Shown here: positions 8,990 through 17,237 of the stretch, piece by piece
Numbering within the stretch: the first letter of the stretch is position 1
How the letters are laid out: every line of letters begins with the position of its first letter
NCBI RefSeq assembly: GCF_014644455.1
Contig: NZ_BMKS01000002.1
Span: forward strand, 1 to 64,000
DNA from: Caldovatus sediminis
GTDB lineage: Bacteria > Pseudomonadota > Alphaproteobacteria > Acetobacterales > Acetobacteraceae
DNA: 64,000 nucleotides
Reading direction: 5' to 3'
Notes under the pieces: generated by a model
Told to the model about the DNA's origin: nothing
Databases searched by the model: none
The model's input: the letters and a program-made list of their open reading frames with translations, nothing else
Program-made: the position numbers and the translations under genes

Positions 8990-9025
8990 GCCTCTCCAAA
9001 CGGTCAGCCGGGCTCATAACCGACC

Positions 9026-9715
9026 CTATGGCCGGCCGTCCTGCGGTTCCGGGCCGCCTTCCCCCGTGCCGCGGCCGGGGTCCGGCGGTCGGGGCTGCTC
9101 CGGAGCCAGGTCGTCCGGACGGGTCTCCGACGCCGCCTTCGCGTCGGCGATCCGCGCGAGGCCGCGGGGGTTCGCTTCGCGCCCGGCCTCCGTCCCCTCG
9201 CAGAGGCTGCGGATGGAGGCCAGGGTCTGGGCGATCGCCTCCTCGACGGTACGGCCGGCCTGGCCGCGCCCTTGCGCACGCATCCCGCTGGCGGCCGCCG
9301 CGGAGGCGGTCGGGCGCTGGCCGAGCCGCAGGCGAAGCTCCAGCCGGGACCGCACCGCGGCGCCGGCGGCCGCGTCGGTGCCGCCCAGCGGCACGACGCG
9401 CAGCGTTCCGGCGCAGCTCGGCTCGCTGCCTGGCGGCGTGCTCCACTCCATCGTCAGCGCCTCTCGGTCCACCCGCATCCATCCCTCGGCCCGGTAGCGC
9501 CGGCCGCCCTGCGCCCCTTCCACCGCCACCCGGCCGCCGTCCAGCGGCACCGCGCTCCGCATGCCCGACAGGAAGGCGGGGAGGTTGCGGACATCGGAGA
9601 CGAAGGCGAACACCTCCTCGGCGTTGCGCGCGATCTCCACCTGGCCGGTCCGCTCGGGCGCCAACTCCCTGGCGTCGCTCTCCGGCACCTTGGCGCCGCC
9701 CTCGTCCTGATCCAT
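9026..9715 (-). CDS. SRPBCC-family protein (polyketide cyclase/START-like)
   Basis: A 229-residue protein whose first 130 residues look like the SRPBCC helix-grip fold: VEIARNAEEVFAFVSDVRNL near the start, then alternating strands ending in RLELRLRLGQRP. These proteins bind hydrophobic ligands; the subfamily is not diagnostic. The C-terminal 90 residues are charged, Pro/Gly-rich and probably disordered. ATG 9715 was chosen over 9748 because AAGGAG lies about nine bases upstream. The gene is divergent from the SDR pair, and its 3' end abuts the decayed IS region. The C-terminal tail may have been changed by the IS insertion. Confidence 0.72.
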   Translation of the reverse strand: MDQDEGGAKVPESDARELAPERTGQVEIARNAEEVFAFVSDVRNLPAFLSGMRSAVPLDGGRVAVEGAQGGRRYRAEGWMRVDREALTMEWSTPPGSEPSCAGTLRVVPLGGTDAAAGAAVRSRLELRLRLGQRPTASAAAASGMRAQGRGQAGRTVEEAIAQTLASIRSLCEGTEAGREANPRGLARIADAKAASETRPDDLAPEQPRPPDPGRGTGEGGPEPQDGRP

Positions 9716-9783
9716 CACCGCTTGCTCCTTCGCGGCTGTCGCGGGCACGCCCTTGCCGCCCGGCGTCTCGCGGGTTTCTCGAA

Positions 9784-9811
9784 TTCCAACGCCTTGGAAC
9801 GCGCCGCGTTC
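9784..9811. promoter_or_regulatory. Overlapping dyads in SRPBCC/SDR divergent promoter region
   Basis: TTCCAA-CGCC-TTGGAA (9784-9799) is a perfect dyad, and GAACGC-GCC-GCGTTC (9797-9811) overlaps it. The pair sits in the 250-base gap between divergent genes, a likely operator position. No regulator gene is adjacent, so the protein that might bind is unknown. Confidence 0.35.
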
Positions 9812-9964
9812 GGATCGGCACGGGCGCCGGGCATCCCCTCGCGCCCGCGTGTTGTCCGCGGCGCCGCCGGTTGCGCGTCCGAGCCATGGCGCGGAATCTG
9901 GTCACGGCGCGGAACGCCGGGGAGGCGCGGACGAGCGGACATGGCCGGGCAGGAAGGGAACGAC

Positions 9965-10711
9965 GTGAGCGCGGGTCTCCCGCGGATCGCCGGGCTCGCC
10001 GGCAAGCGGGCGCTGGTCACCGGCCATCGCGGCGGCATCGGGCGCGCCATCGCGGCGGTGCTGGAGGCCTCGGGCGCCCGCGTCGCCGGGCTCGACCTGC
10101 CGGAGGTGGATCTCGCCGACCTCGCCGCGGTGCCGGCGGCGGTGGCCGGCGCCGTGGCCTCGCTCGGCGGCGGGCTCGAGATCGTGGTCAACAACGCCGG
10201 CGCCACCGCCCTCGGCTCGCTGCTCGACACGCCGATCGCCGAGGCGGAGCGGATCGTCCGCGTCAACCTCCTCGCCCCCTTCGCCGTGCTGCAGGCGGCG
10301 CTGCCGGCGATGATCGCGGGCGGGCGCGGCGGCGCGGTGGTGAACATCGCCTCCGACCAGGCGCTGATCGGCAAGCCGGTCTCCGCCGCCTACGGGGCGA
10401 GCAAGGCGGCGCTGGCGCAGCTGACGCGATCCGCCGCGCTCGACTTCGCGCACCACGGCATCCGCTTCAACTGCATCGCGCCGGGCAGCACGGACACGCC
10501 GATGCTGCGCCGGGTGATCGCCGAGCTCGCCGCACGCTATCCGGACCGCTACCGCGCCGGCAGCGAGGCGGCCTACGCCGCGGCCGTGCCGCTCGGGCGC
10601 TTCGCCCGGCCGGAGGAGATCGCGGCGGTCGTCGCCTTCCTCGCCTCGGACCATGCGAGCTTCGTCACCGGCATCGTCATGCCGGTGGACGGCGGGACGA
10701 CGGCGGCGTGA
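9965..10711 (+). CDS. SDR-family oxidoreductase
   Basis: A 248-residue classical short-chain dehydrogenase. It has the NAD(P) glycine motif TGHRGGIG (19-26), NNAG (75-78), and the catalytic Ser129, Tyr142 and Lys146 (YGASK). An acidic residue, GLDLPE, after the second strand hints at an NAD(H) preference. GTG 9965 was chosen because AGGAAGGGA lies directly upstream; an in-frame ATG at 9941 lacks such a site. The next SDR starts in a GTGA overlap, so both are made together. Likely substrates are hydroxy/keto acids, alcohols or sugars; no closer call is justified. Confidence 0.88.
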   Translation: MSAGLPRIAGLAGKRALVTGHRGGIGRAIAAVLEASGARVAGLDLPEVDLADLAAVPAAVAGAVASLGGGLEIVVNNAGATALGSLLDTPIAEAERIVRVNLLAPFAVLQAALPAMIAGGRGGAVVNIASDQALIGKPVSAAYGASKAALAQLTRSAALDFAHHGIRFNCIAPGSTDTPMLRRVIAELAARYPDRYRAGSEAAYAAAVPLGRFARPEEIAAVVAFLASDHASFVTGIVMPVDGGTTAA

Positions 10712-11451
10712 GCGCGGGCGGCGGGCCGGGCGGGGCGGCGAGGCTCGCCGTCGTCACCGGCGGCACGCGCGGCATCGGCCGCGCCTGCGCCGCGCGCCTC
10801 GCGCGCGAGGGCTACGCCGTGATCGCCGCGGCCCGGCGCGAGCCGCGCGAGGCGCTGCCGCCGGGCGTCGCCTTCGCCGCCCTCGACGTCGCCGACCCCG
10901 CCGCGGTGCGGCGGCTGTTCGACGACCTCGCCGCGCGCTTCGGCGCGGTCCACGCCCTCGTCGCCGCCGCCGGCACCGCCGGCGCCGACCCGCCGGAGGA
11001 GGACCGGGCGGAGGCGCACTGGCGCGCCGTGCTCGGCTCCAACCTCGACGGCGCCTGGCGCTGCGCCCTGGCGGCCGCGCCGGCCATGCCGGACGGCGAG
11101 GGGCGGATCGTGACGATCGCCTCCGTGCTCGGGCTGCGCGCGGTGCCGGACCAGATCGCCTACACCGCCGCCAAGCACGGCGTCATCGGCCTGACCCGCG
11201 CGCTGGCGCTCCGGCTCGCGCCGCGGCGGATCACGGTGAACGCGCTCTGCCCCGGCTGGGTCGCGACGGAGATGGCGGCGGCGCGCTGGCGCGAGCTCGG
11301 CATGGACGCCGCGGCCGCCGCCGCCGCGACGCCGACCGGGCGCATCACCACCGCGGAGGAGGTCGCGGCGGCGCTGGCCTGGCTCGTCTCGCCCGCGGCG
11401 GGCAACGTCACCGGCCAGGCGATCGCGCTCGACGGCGGGGCTTCGCTGTGA
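10708..11451 (+). CDS. SDR-family oxidoreductase, FabG/PhaB-like
   Basis: A 247-residue classical SDR, with TGGTRGIG (17-24), AAAG (87-90), and catalytic Ser139, Tyr152 and Lys156 (YTAAK). The TGGTRGIG form and AARRE after the second strand fit NADPH-using 3-oxoacyl reductases. It begins at a GTG overlapping the TGA of the previous SDR. Being paired with another SDR rather than in a fab cluster argues for a dedicated catabolic or secondary pathway. SDR substrate cannot be read from sequence. Confidence 0.87.
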   Translation: MSAGGGPGGAARLAVVTGGTRGIGRACAARLAREGYAVIAAARREPREALPPGVAFAALDVADPAAVRRLFDDLAARFGAVHALVAAAGTAGADPPEEDRAEAHWRAVLGSNLDGAWRCALAAAPAMPDGEGRIVTIASVLGLRAVPDQIAYTAAKHGVIGLTRALALRLAPRRITVNALCPGWVATEMAAARWRELGMDAAAAAAATPTGRITTAEEVAAALAWLVSPAAGNVTGQAIALDGGASL

Positions 11452-11881
11452 GGGCCGAGGTCCGCGGTCCGGCGCACGGCCGCGGCGGCGCGATCGCCCC
11501 CGTTCCCGGTCCGCAGCCCTCGGGCGCCGCTGCCGGCGGTGCGGCGCGAGCGCGATGGCGGCCGGCCGGAGCCGGCCGGGAGTGTTGATCCGCTCGGCGG
11601 GCAAGGAGCGAGGGCCGCCGCGGCGGGATCGGCCGGAGCCGCCCGAGGCGCCTCGCCGAGCCGACGGACGGCCGCCCGTCGTCGCGGGGCCGATGGCTCG
11701 CTCCCGGGGGTCCTCGCCGCATCCGCATCGCCCGTTCGGGCGCTCGTCGCGCCTCCCGCCGGATCGGAAGGCGCACGGCCTGCGGCCGGCACGGCCGGCC
11801 GAACCCCGAACGGGCGCCGCCGCCGGTGCGGCGGGCCGCATTCGCGACCTCGGCGCCGGTCGGTGGCGGATTTCGCCCGCA
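11452..11881. other. Convergent intergenic region
   Basis: 430 bases between the SDR pair and the convergent rsfS gene. It contains a strong GC hairpin (11559-11578) and otherwise low-complexity GC-rich sequence. Frames are open by composition only, and no gene is supported. Confidence 0.5.
11559..11578 (+). terminator. GC hairpin downstream of SDR pair
   Basis: An eight-base perfect stem CGGCCGGC/GCCGGCCG with loop CGGA, about 110 bases after the second SDR stop. No U-tract follows, as is usual in such GC-rich genomes, so it is only a candidate terminator. Confidence 0.3.
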
Positions 11882-12577
11882 TCAAGCCTCGTCTGCGCCG
11901 GCGACCCCTCCGCCCGGCCGCGGCGGCGGGGCGGGCGCTTCCGCCGCCGGGCTGCCGGGGCCCCACATCCTCTCGAGCGCGTAGAGCGCCCGCGCCTCGG
12001 GACGGAACAGGTGCACCACCAGGTCGCCGGCGTCGATCAGCACCCAGTCCGGCGAGGACTGGATGCGGTCCCGCGTCAGGGGCAGCCCCGACTCCGCGAA
12101 CCTCTCCTCCAGATGCTCGGCCATCGCGCGCAGTTGCCGCTCCGCCAGGCCGGTGGCGATGATCAGGCGATCCGCGTAGTCGGCGCGGCCGGTCACGTCG
12201 AGCACGACGATGTCCTCTGCCTTGTCCTCCTCGAGGCTCCGCCGTGCTGCCTCGACCAGCCGGTCGAGCTGCGCCGGAGCGACCTTCGGCACGCGCGCCG
12301 CGGCCGCGCGCGCGGGACGCGGCGGGGCGGGGCGGCTGACGGCCCGTGGCGGCGGTGTGCCGCTGGGCTCGCGAGATGGCGTCGCGGCGACCGGCGCAGG
12401 GCCGGGTCGCCGCCGGGCCGGCCCCGCCACCGTTGCACGCGGCGGGCGCGCATCCGGCGCAACGCCACGCCGTGCCCCGGCCGCCCGATCGGCGGCCGCG
12501 GGACGCGGGGATCGCGCGCCGGCCCCTGCGGCGACGCGCTGCGGCGAGGGCGCGACCCTCCGCCCGGCCGCTCGCAT
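11882..12577 (-). CDS. rsfS: Ribosome silencing factor RsfS
   Basis: The C-terminal 115 residues are a canonical RsfS (Iojap/DUF143) domain: SLEEDKAEDIVVLDVTG, then YADRLIIATGLAERQLRAMAEHL, PDWVLIDAGDLVVHLFR and ALYALERMWG. RsfS binds uL14 on the 50S subunit and blocks subunit joining during starvation. The first roughly 100 residues are Ala/Pro/Arg-rich and probably disordered, unusual for a family normally 105-150 residues long. ATG 12577 is the only standard start upstream apart from a GTG at 12292 that would give a normal 136-residue protein. The gene follows nadD on the same strand, a widely conserved pairing. Confidence 0.88.
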   Translation of the reverse strand: MRAAGRRVAPSPQRVAAGAGARSPRPAAADRAAGARRGVAPDARPPRATVAGPARRRPGPAPVAATPSREPSGTPPPRAVSRPAPPRPARAAAARVPKVAPAQLDRLVEAARRSLEEDKAEDIVVLDVTGRADYADRLIIATGLAERQLRAMAEHLEERFAESGLPLTRDRIQSSPDWVLIDAGDLVVHLFRPEARALYALERMWGPGSPAAEAPAPPPRPGGGVAGADEA

Positions 12578-13132
12578 GCCCGCGGCGGCATTGCCGGTCT
12601 TGCGGGACGCGGTCGCGCCGGACGGCTTGCCCGCGGGCGATACTGTGGCCCGCGGCCGCCGTGCCGATGCCGGCGCCGTCGTCGCGCTCCGCCCCGTGGC
12701 CGTCTTCGCCTTCCGCTCGACGCCCTCGCGCGCCGCTGCCGGGCGCGCCGGTCCGGCGCCCGCCGCGGCCTTGCCGGCGCGGGGCTGCCGCGCGCCCAGC
12801 GCGCCTCGTCCCGGCGCCGCGGCCGGCGCGGGGGCGGGACCGGACGGCGCCTTGGCCGCCCTGCCTCGGCCCGCCGCGGCGCCAACGGGGGACCTCGCCG
12901 GGGCGGCACCTTTGCCGCCGGCCTTCCCGGTCGCATCAGCGGCCCGCGGGTGTCGCTTCGGCCGTTCTTGCGGGTTCTTGGGGGTGCGGGCGATGGCCGC
13001 CTCCTCTGTCCTTGGCGCGGTCGCGGGCCGGCTCGGGCGCCGCCCCCCGATGTTCCGCGCGCCGCCGCCGATGTCGAGCCCCGGCGCCGATCGGGGCGCG
13101 CTGCGGCAGCGGCCGCTGCGGCATGGATCGGC
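12578..13132 (-). other. Long nadD-rsfS gap, open in rsfS frame
   Basis: The gap is 555 bases, yet the rsfS frame stays open all the way up to the nadD stop codon, which is in the same frame. It encodes an Ala/Pro/Lys/Arg-rich stretch without ATG, GTG or TTG. It may be an untranslated spacer kept open by GC bias, or a low-complexity extension reached from an unusual start. Confidence 0.45.
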
Positions 13133-13891
13133 TCATGCGAAGCCGCGCCCCTCGGCCGCCGCCGCGCGGCGGATCGCGGTGGCCGATTCGCGGTTCTCCG
13201 CGGCCGGGACGAAGGCCCAGGGCGCATGGCGCCCGCCGGCGCCGCCATTCCGCGCCGCGCGTTCCGCCAGCACCAGCAACGCTCCGGGGCGCCGCCGGTG
13301 GCGTGCCAGCCGCCGCGCCGCCTGCCCGGCCAGCGCCCGGCGGGTCCAGCCAGGCCGGGGCAGCACCGCGATCGGCGTCCGTCGCGCCAGCTCCGTCCAG
13401 CGCCGCCAGCGGGGCAGCTGCACCAGGTTGTCGGCGCCCAGCAGCAGCACGAACCGGGCGCGCGGGAACCGCCGGTGCAGGACGGCCAGCGTGTCCACGG
13501 TGTAGCGCGTGCCGTTCCGCGCCTCCCAGTCGGTCGCGACGATCCGCCGGCCGTCGGCGATGCGCCGCGCGCTGGCGAGCCGATGCGCGAAGGGCGCCAT
13601 GCCGGCCTGCGGCTTCAGCGGATTGCCCGGGGAGACGAGCAGCCACACCTCGTCGAGCCGGAGTGCCCGGAGCGCCGCTTCGGCCACGTGCCGGTGGCCG
13701 CCATGCGCCGGATTGAAGCTCCCACCGAGCAGTCCGATGCGCCGCCGCCGCCGGTCCCCCCAGCGTCCGGGCGGCGACCTGCCGGACGGACGCGCCGCGG
13801 CGCATCCGCATCGCGCCGCGCGTGGCGCCTCCCCGCCGGAGGCCGGGGGGGGGGGCTGGCGCGCCGAGGCCCGGCGCATCAGGGCGGGCAT
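13133..13891 (-). CDS. nadD: Nicotinate-nucleotide adenylyltransferase
   Basis: NadD transfers AMP from ATP to nicotinate mononucleotide in NAD synthesis. The adenylyltransferase signature is GLLGGSFNPAHGGHRH, with the GGHRH equivalent of the HxGH motif. Further on are LLVSPGNPLK, RYTVDTLAVLHRRFP and LLLGADNL, all typical NadD blocks, and the C-terminus has the SATAIR equivalent of the ISxTxIR motif. About 50 residues precede the usual start point, without a better in-frame start codon. That leader includes a run of Pro encoded by 11 C residues. The gene lies ahead of rsfS. Confidence 0.9.
   Translation of the reverse strand: MPALMRRASARQPPPPASGGEAPRAARCGCAAARPSGRSPPGRWGDRRRRRIGLLGGSFNPAHGGHRHVAEAALRALRLDEVWLLVSPGNPLKPQAGMAPFAHRLASARRIADGRRIVATDWEARNGTRYTVDTLAVLHRRFPRARFVLLLGADNLVQLPRWRRWTELARRTPIAVLPRPGWTRRALAGQAARRLARHRRRPGALLVLAERAARNGGAGGRHAPWAFVPAAENRESATAIRRAAAAEGRGFA
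13845..13855. repeat. 11-base G/C homopolymer in nadD 5' region
   Basis: Eleven consecutive G on the plus strand fall between the annotated nadD start and its catalytic domain, where they encode prolines. A tract this long is prone to slippage in vivo and to sequencing error. Confidence 0.85.
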
Positions 13892-13907
13892 GTGGAGTGA
13901 CGTGGCG

Positions 13908-14843
13908 TCACGGCGCCGGCGCGATCCGCACGCTCACGCTCACCGGCCGGTCGAGCAGGCCCTCGTAGCGCACGGTGTAGGTGCGGCCCGGCTCCGGCGT
14001 GACCAGCGGCGAGAACCCGGCGATGGAGAGGAGCTGCCCCGCCTCCAGCCGCCGCCCCTCCCGCCCGAGGTCCTCGATCAGGAAGGCCACGGCGTTGAGC
14101 GGGTGGCCGAGCACGGCGCTGCCCGGCAGCCGCGCGTGCTCGCGGCCGGTGTCGTCGGTCATGGTCACGATCATGGTCCCGAGGCGGCGGGCGAAGTCCT
14201 CGCTCGCCTCCACCGGGATCGGCTCGCCCAGCACGCCGAGCCGCGTGCCGGCGTTGACCGCGAGCAGGTTCGCCGCGTCCGGGGGGCCGCTGAGCGGCAC
14301 GTCGGGCAGCTCGATGTAGGGAATCACTTGGTCGAGATGGCGCAGGATGGCGAGGTGGTCGCGGCCCGCGTTGTTGATGCCGTCGTCGCGCACCCGGACC
14401 AGGAAGTCGGATTCGACGATCGGCGCGGCGCCGAAGCGCGCCGGCACCTCGGCGCCGCTGCGCAGGCGCACCGTGTGCTCGAAGATCACGCCGCGGATCG
14501 GATGGCTGATGCCGAAGCGCTGCTGCACCGGCGCGCTGGTCAGCGCGACCTTGTAGCCGACCGGCCGCCCCCAGTGACGCTGCAGGACCCGGACGAGCTT
14601 GTGCTGCGCACAGAGCCCGTCCGCGAGCGAGGTCATGCCGGCGAAGGGCGGGGAGAGACGGTTGGCCAGCATCGCCTCCGCGAAGGCCGCCACGGCCTCG
14701 TCGGAGGGGCAGTTCGCCGTGGCGCGGGGCGCCGTCGCCTGCGGCCCGGCGGTCGGCTGGGCCGCCGCCGCGACCGGGATGGCGGCGGCGAGCAGCGCGG
14801 CGCAGGCGACGAGGGTCGGCGGCGGGGGGCGACGGCGCGTCAT
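13908..14843 (-). CDS. Exported 2-keto-4-pentenoate hydratase-like (FAH superfamily) protein
   Basis: A 311-residue protein. Residues 1-28 form a signal peptide: positive MTRRRPPP, hydrophobic LVACAALLAAAIPVAAA, then an AQ cleavage-like site. The rest resembles MhpD/2-keto-4-pentenoate hydratases: GRPVGYKVALTS, FGISHPIRGVIFEH, ESDFLVRVRDDGIN and GHPLNAVAFLIEDLG. In that family the ESDF Glu and the Lys of GYKVAL lie near the metal site. Family members are cytoplasmic enzymes of aromatic meta-cleavage, so export is odd. No aromatic pathway genes are nearby, and the substrate is unknown. Confidence 0.75.
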   Translation of the reverse strand: MTRRRPPPPTLVACAALLAAAIPVAAAAQPTAGPQATAPRATANCPSDEAVAAFAEAMLANRLSPPFAGMTSLADGLCAQHKLVRVLQRHWGRPVGYKVALTSAPVQQRFGISHPIRGVIFEHTVRLRSGAEVPARFGAAPIVESDFLVRVRDDGINNAGRDHLAILRHLDQVIPYIELPDVPLSGPPDAANLLAVNAGTRLGVLGEPIPVEASEDFARRLGTMIVTMTDDTGREHARLPGSAVLGHPLNAVAFLIEDLGREGRRLEAGQLLSIAGFSPLVTPEPGRTYTVRYEGLLDRPVSVSVRIAPAP

Positions 14844-14953
14844 GGCGCGAATCCTGTCCGGTCCGGTGGCCGCGCCAGTCTAGCGCCGTCCGGCGCGGAT
14901 CGGGGAGCCCGCCGCGCGCCGCGCGGCGGCCATCCGCGGCGCGGCCGGCGCGG

Positions 14954-16222
14954 TCAGGCCCGGACCTGTCCCGTCCCGATCACCTGGTAGCGATAGGTGC
15001 AGAGCTGCTCGAGCCCGACCGGCCCGCGGGCGTGCAGGCGGCCGGTGGCGATGCCGATCTCGGCGCCGAAGCCGAACTCGCCGCCGTCGCAGAACTGGGT
15101 CGAGGCGTTCCACATCCCCACCGCCGAATCGAGCCCGTCGAGGAATTCCCGCGCCGCCGCGGCGTCCTCGGTGACGATCGCCTCGGTGTGCTCGCTGCCG
15201 AAGCGGCGGATGTGGGCGAGGGCGTCGGCGACGCCGTCCACCACCTTCACCGACAGGATCGCGTCCAGCCACTCGGTGGCGAAGTCCTGCTCGGTGGCCG
15301 GCTTGAGGTCCGGCACGATGGCGCGCGCGCGCGGGCAGGCGCGGAAGTCGCAGCCGAGCGCGCGCAGGTCGGCGACCAGCAGCGGCAGCAGCGCCGGCGC
15401 GACCGCGACGTCGATCAGCAGCGTCTCCGTCGCGCCGCAGATGCCGGGGCGGCGCATCTTGGCGTTGGCGAGGATGCGCCGGGCCATGCCGGGATCGGCC
15501 GCGGCGTGGACATAGGTGTGGCAGAGCCCCTCGGCGTGGGCGAGGACCGGCACCCGCGCCTCCCGCATCACGCGCGTGACCAGCCCCTTGCCGCCGCGCG
15601 GCACGATCAGGTCGATCAGGCCCGCCGCGGCCAGCATGGCGCCGACGAAGGCGCGGTCGGCGGTCGGGGCGACCTGCACCGCGGCCTCCGGCAGGCCGGC
15701 GGCGCGCAGGCCCTCGGCGAGGCAGGCGTGGATCGCGCCGGCGCTGCGCAGGCTCTCCGACCCGCCGCGCAGGATCACCGCGTTGCCGGACTTCAGGCAG
15801 AGCGCGGCCGCGTCGGCGGTGACGTTGGGCCGGCTCTCGTAGATCATGCCGATCACCCCGATCGGCTGGGCGACGCGGCGGATGAGGAGGCCGTTCGGCC
15901 GCGTCCACTCGGCCAGCACGCGCCCGACCGGATCGGGGAGGGCGGCGACCTCCTCGAGGCCCTTGGCCATCGCCTCGACGCGCGCGGGGGTGAGGGTGAG
16001 GCGGTCGCGGAAGGCGGGCGTCAGGCTGCCCTCGGCCGCGGCGAGGTCGGCCTCGTTGGCGGCGAGGATCTCCGGCGCGCGGGCGCGCAGCGCCGCCGCG
16101 GCCGCGGCGAGGGCACGGTCCTTCGCCGGTCGCGGCGCCCGCGCCAGCGCGCCGGCCGCGGCCCTGGCGGCGCGCGCGGCGGTCTCGAGCTGCCGGGTCG
16201 TCTCGTCGGCGATGGCGTTCAC
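14954..16222 (-). CDS. proA: Glutamate-5-semialdehyde dehydrogenase
   Basis: ProA reduces gamma-glutamyl phosphate to glutamate semialdehyde in proline synthesis. It is 422 residues, the normal length, with [24 protein letters not shown] characteristic of the family in residues 124-147 and catalytic Cys262 in [13 protein letters not shown] 16222 was chosen because GGAGGAGGA lies about ten bases upstream; an ATG nine codons earlier would include that site in the coding region. proB is not in the window. Downstream lie the hydratase-like gene and nadD-rsfS on the same strand. Confidence 0.95.
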   Translation of the reverse strand: MNAIADETTRQLETAARAARAAAGALARAPRPAKDRALAAAAAALRARAPEILAANEADLAAAEGSLTPAFRDRLTLTPARVEAMAKGLEEVAALPDPVGRVLAEWTRPNGLLIRRVAQPIGVIGMIYESRPNVTADAAALCLKSGNAVILRGGSESLRSAGAIHACLAEGLRAAGLPEAAVQVAPTADRAFVGAMLAAAGLIDLIVPRGGKGLVTRVMREARVPVLAHAEGLCHTYVHAAADPGMARRILANAKMRRPGICGATETLLIDVAVAPALLPLLVADLRALGCDFRACPRARAIVPDLKPATEQDFATEWLDAILSVKVVDGVADALAHIRRFGSEHTEAIVTEDAAAAREFLDGLDSAVGMWNASTQFCDGGEFGFGAEIGIATGRLHARGPVGLEQLCTYRYQVIGTGQVRA

Positions 16223-16394
16223 GGCGGCGGATCCTCCTCCGGGCGCCATGCGTAGCGCGAGCGGGGCGACGGGAGAAGCACCCGGAAACGGGTCGCTGGC
16301 CGCCGCGCCATGCCGGACAGGCTGCGGGGCCGGCTGCGATGGGCCCGGGTCCCGACCGGTGCGCGCCCGCGCGGGCCGGCCGCGTCGCTGCCGG

Positions 16395-17162
16395 TCACCG
16401 ACCGACGGCCGGCGGCCCGGTCCGTGCCTCCGTCTCGCCCCTGCGTCGCCAGAGCGGCGGGACGGGCGGGGACGGCGGAGCGGCCGCCGGCGCCCCGTGC
16501 CTGCGGCGCGGCATGGCGAAGGACAATAGCGCCACGCCGATGGCCAGCAGCAGCGCGAGCCAGACCGCGAGCGCCGCCCCCGGCTCTCCCGCCACCCGGT
16601 CGAGCGCCACCACCGCCAGGGTGGTGAGGGTGTTGAAGCCCATGTGGATCACGATCGCGAGCAGCAGGGCCAGCCCGCCGCGCCCGCCGCGGTCGGTCGC
16701 CGCCACGGCGACGAGCCCTCCCAGCGCGCCGTGCAGGAGCAGTGAGGTCAGCGCGCCGGCGATCCGGGCATGGAACGCGCCGCCGCCCGGCAGCGACAGC
16801 GTCGGCCCGCCGTCGGGCGCGCCGAGCAGCAGCGGCGCGAGCTTGAGCAACGCCTCCAGCGCGCCGAAGGTCAGGCCGAGCGCCCAGTAGGCGCGCCAGC
16901 CGCGGAGTGCGGGCCGCGCCGTCAGGCGGAAGGCGCCGTACTTGCATGCCTCCTCGACCACCGGGCCGACGATGCAGATCAGCACCGGCAGGACGACGAC
17001 GAGCGGCAGCAGCGCCGCCAGCCCGGGCAGCGCGGCGAGGTTGATCAGCGCGAGCGCCGTCACGGCGGCGAGCAGGCCGGCGGCGACGCCGCGCCCCCAG
17101 CCGGCCGCGGCCGCCGGCCCCCGATCCGGCCCGTCGCCGGCAGCGCTCGCCTCGGTTCGCAT
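16395..17162 (-). CDS. Polytopic membrane protein, PrsW/CPBP-like putative intramembrane protease
   Basis: A 255-residue protein with about six to seven hydrophobic segments between residues 25 and 225 and a Pro/Arg-rich cytoplasmic tail. Four polar motifs lie within helices: [31 protein letters not shown] and IHMGFN. Their order (EExxK, FxxxE, H, HxxxN) is reminiscent of PrsW and CAAX-protease-like membrane peptidases. Overall similarity to a named family is weak, so this is a structural guess. It lies upstream of proA on the same strand with a 172-base gap, and no substrate is suggested by the neighbours. Confidence 0.5.
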   Translation of the reverse strand: MRTEASAAGDGPDRGPAAAAGWGRGVAAGLLAAVTALALINLAALPGLAALLPLVVVLPVLICIVGPVVEEACKYGAFRLTARPALRGWRAYWALGLTFGALEALLKLAPLLLGAPDGGPTLSLPGGGAFHARIAGALTSLLLHGALGGLVAVAATDRGGRGGLALLLAIVIHMGFNTLTTLAVVALDRVAGEPGAALAVWLALLLAIGVALLSFAMPRRRHGAPAAAPPSPPVPPLWRRRGETEARTGPPAVGR

Positions 17163-17237
17163 GCGGCGCCACCCTGCCGGGGCGGACCGGGGAGGGCAAG
17201 GCCGCGCCCGTCCGCCGCGCGGCCCCGGGCGGACCGG

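Larger units (their letters stand above)
7893..9025 (-). mobile_element. Decayed insertion-sequence cluster
   Basis: About 1.1 kb without an intact gene, holding pieces of at least two transposases on the minus strand in shifting frames (listed separately). No pair of terminal inverted repeats or target-site duplication could be matched at the edges, so the element limits are approximate and taken from the neighbouring genes. It marks an old insertion site next to the glycan locus. Confidence 0.7.

Noticed and set aside
6603-9905. A minus-strand open frame of about 1100 codons
   Set aside because: It runs antisense to the ATP-grasp and phosphoesterase genes and through decayed IS and SRPBCC sequence. 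Only short pieces inside the IS region look like protein.
11452-11881. Small genes in the SDR-rsfS gap
   Set aside because: Open frames there are Arg/Pro/Ala low-complexity with no ribosome-binding site and no family resemblance.
12936-13811. Alternative minus-strand frame through nadD and the nadD-rsfS gap
   Set aside because: It overlaps nadD in another frame and contains no recognisable motif, while nadD in its own frame has the full signature.
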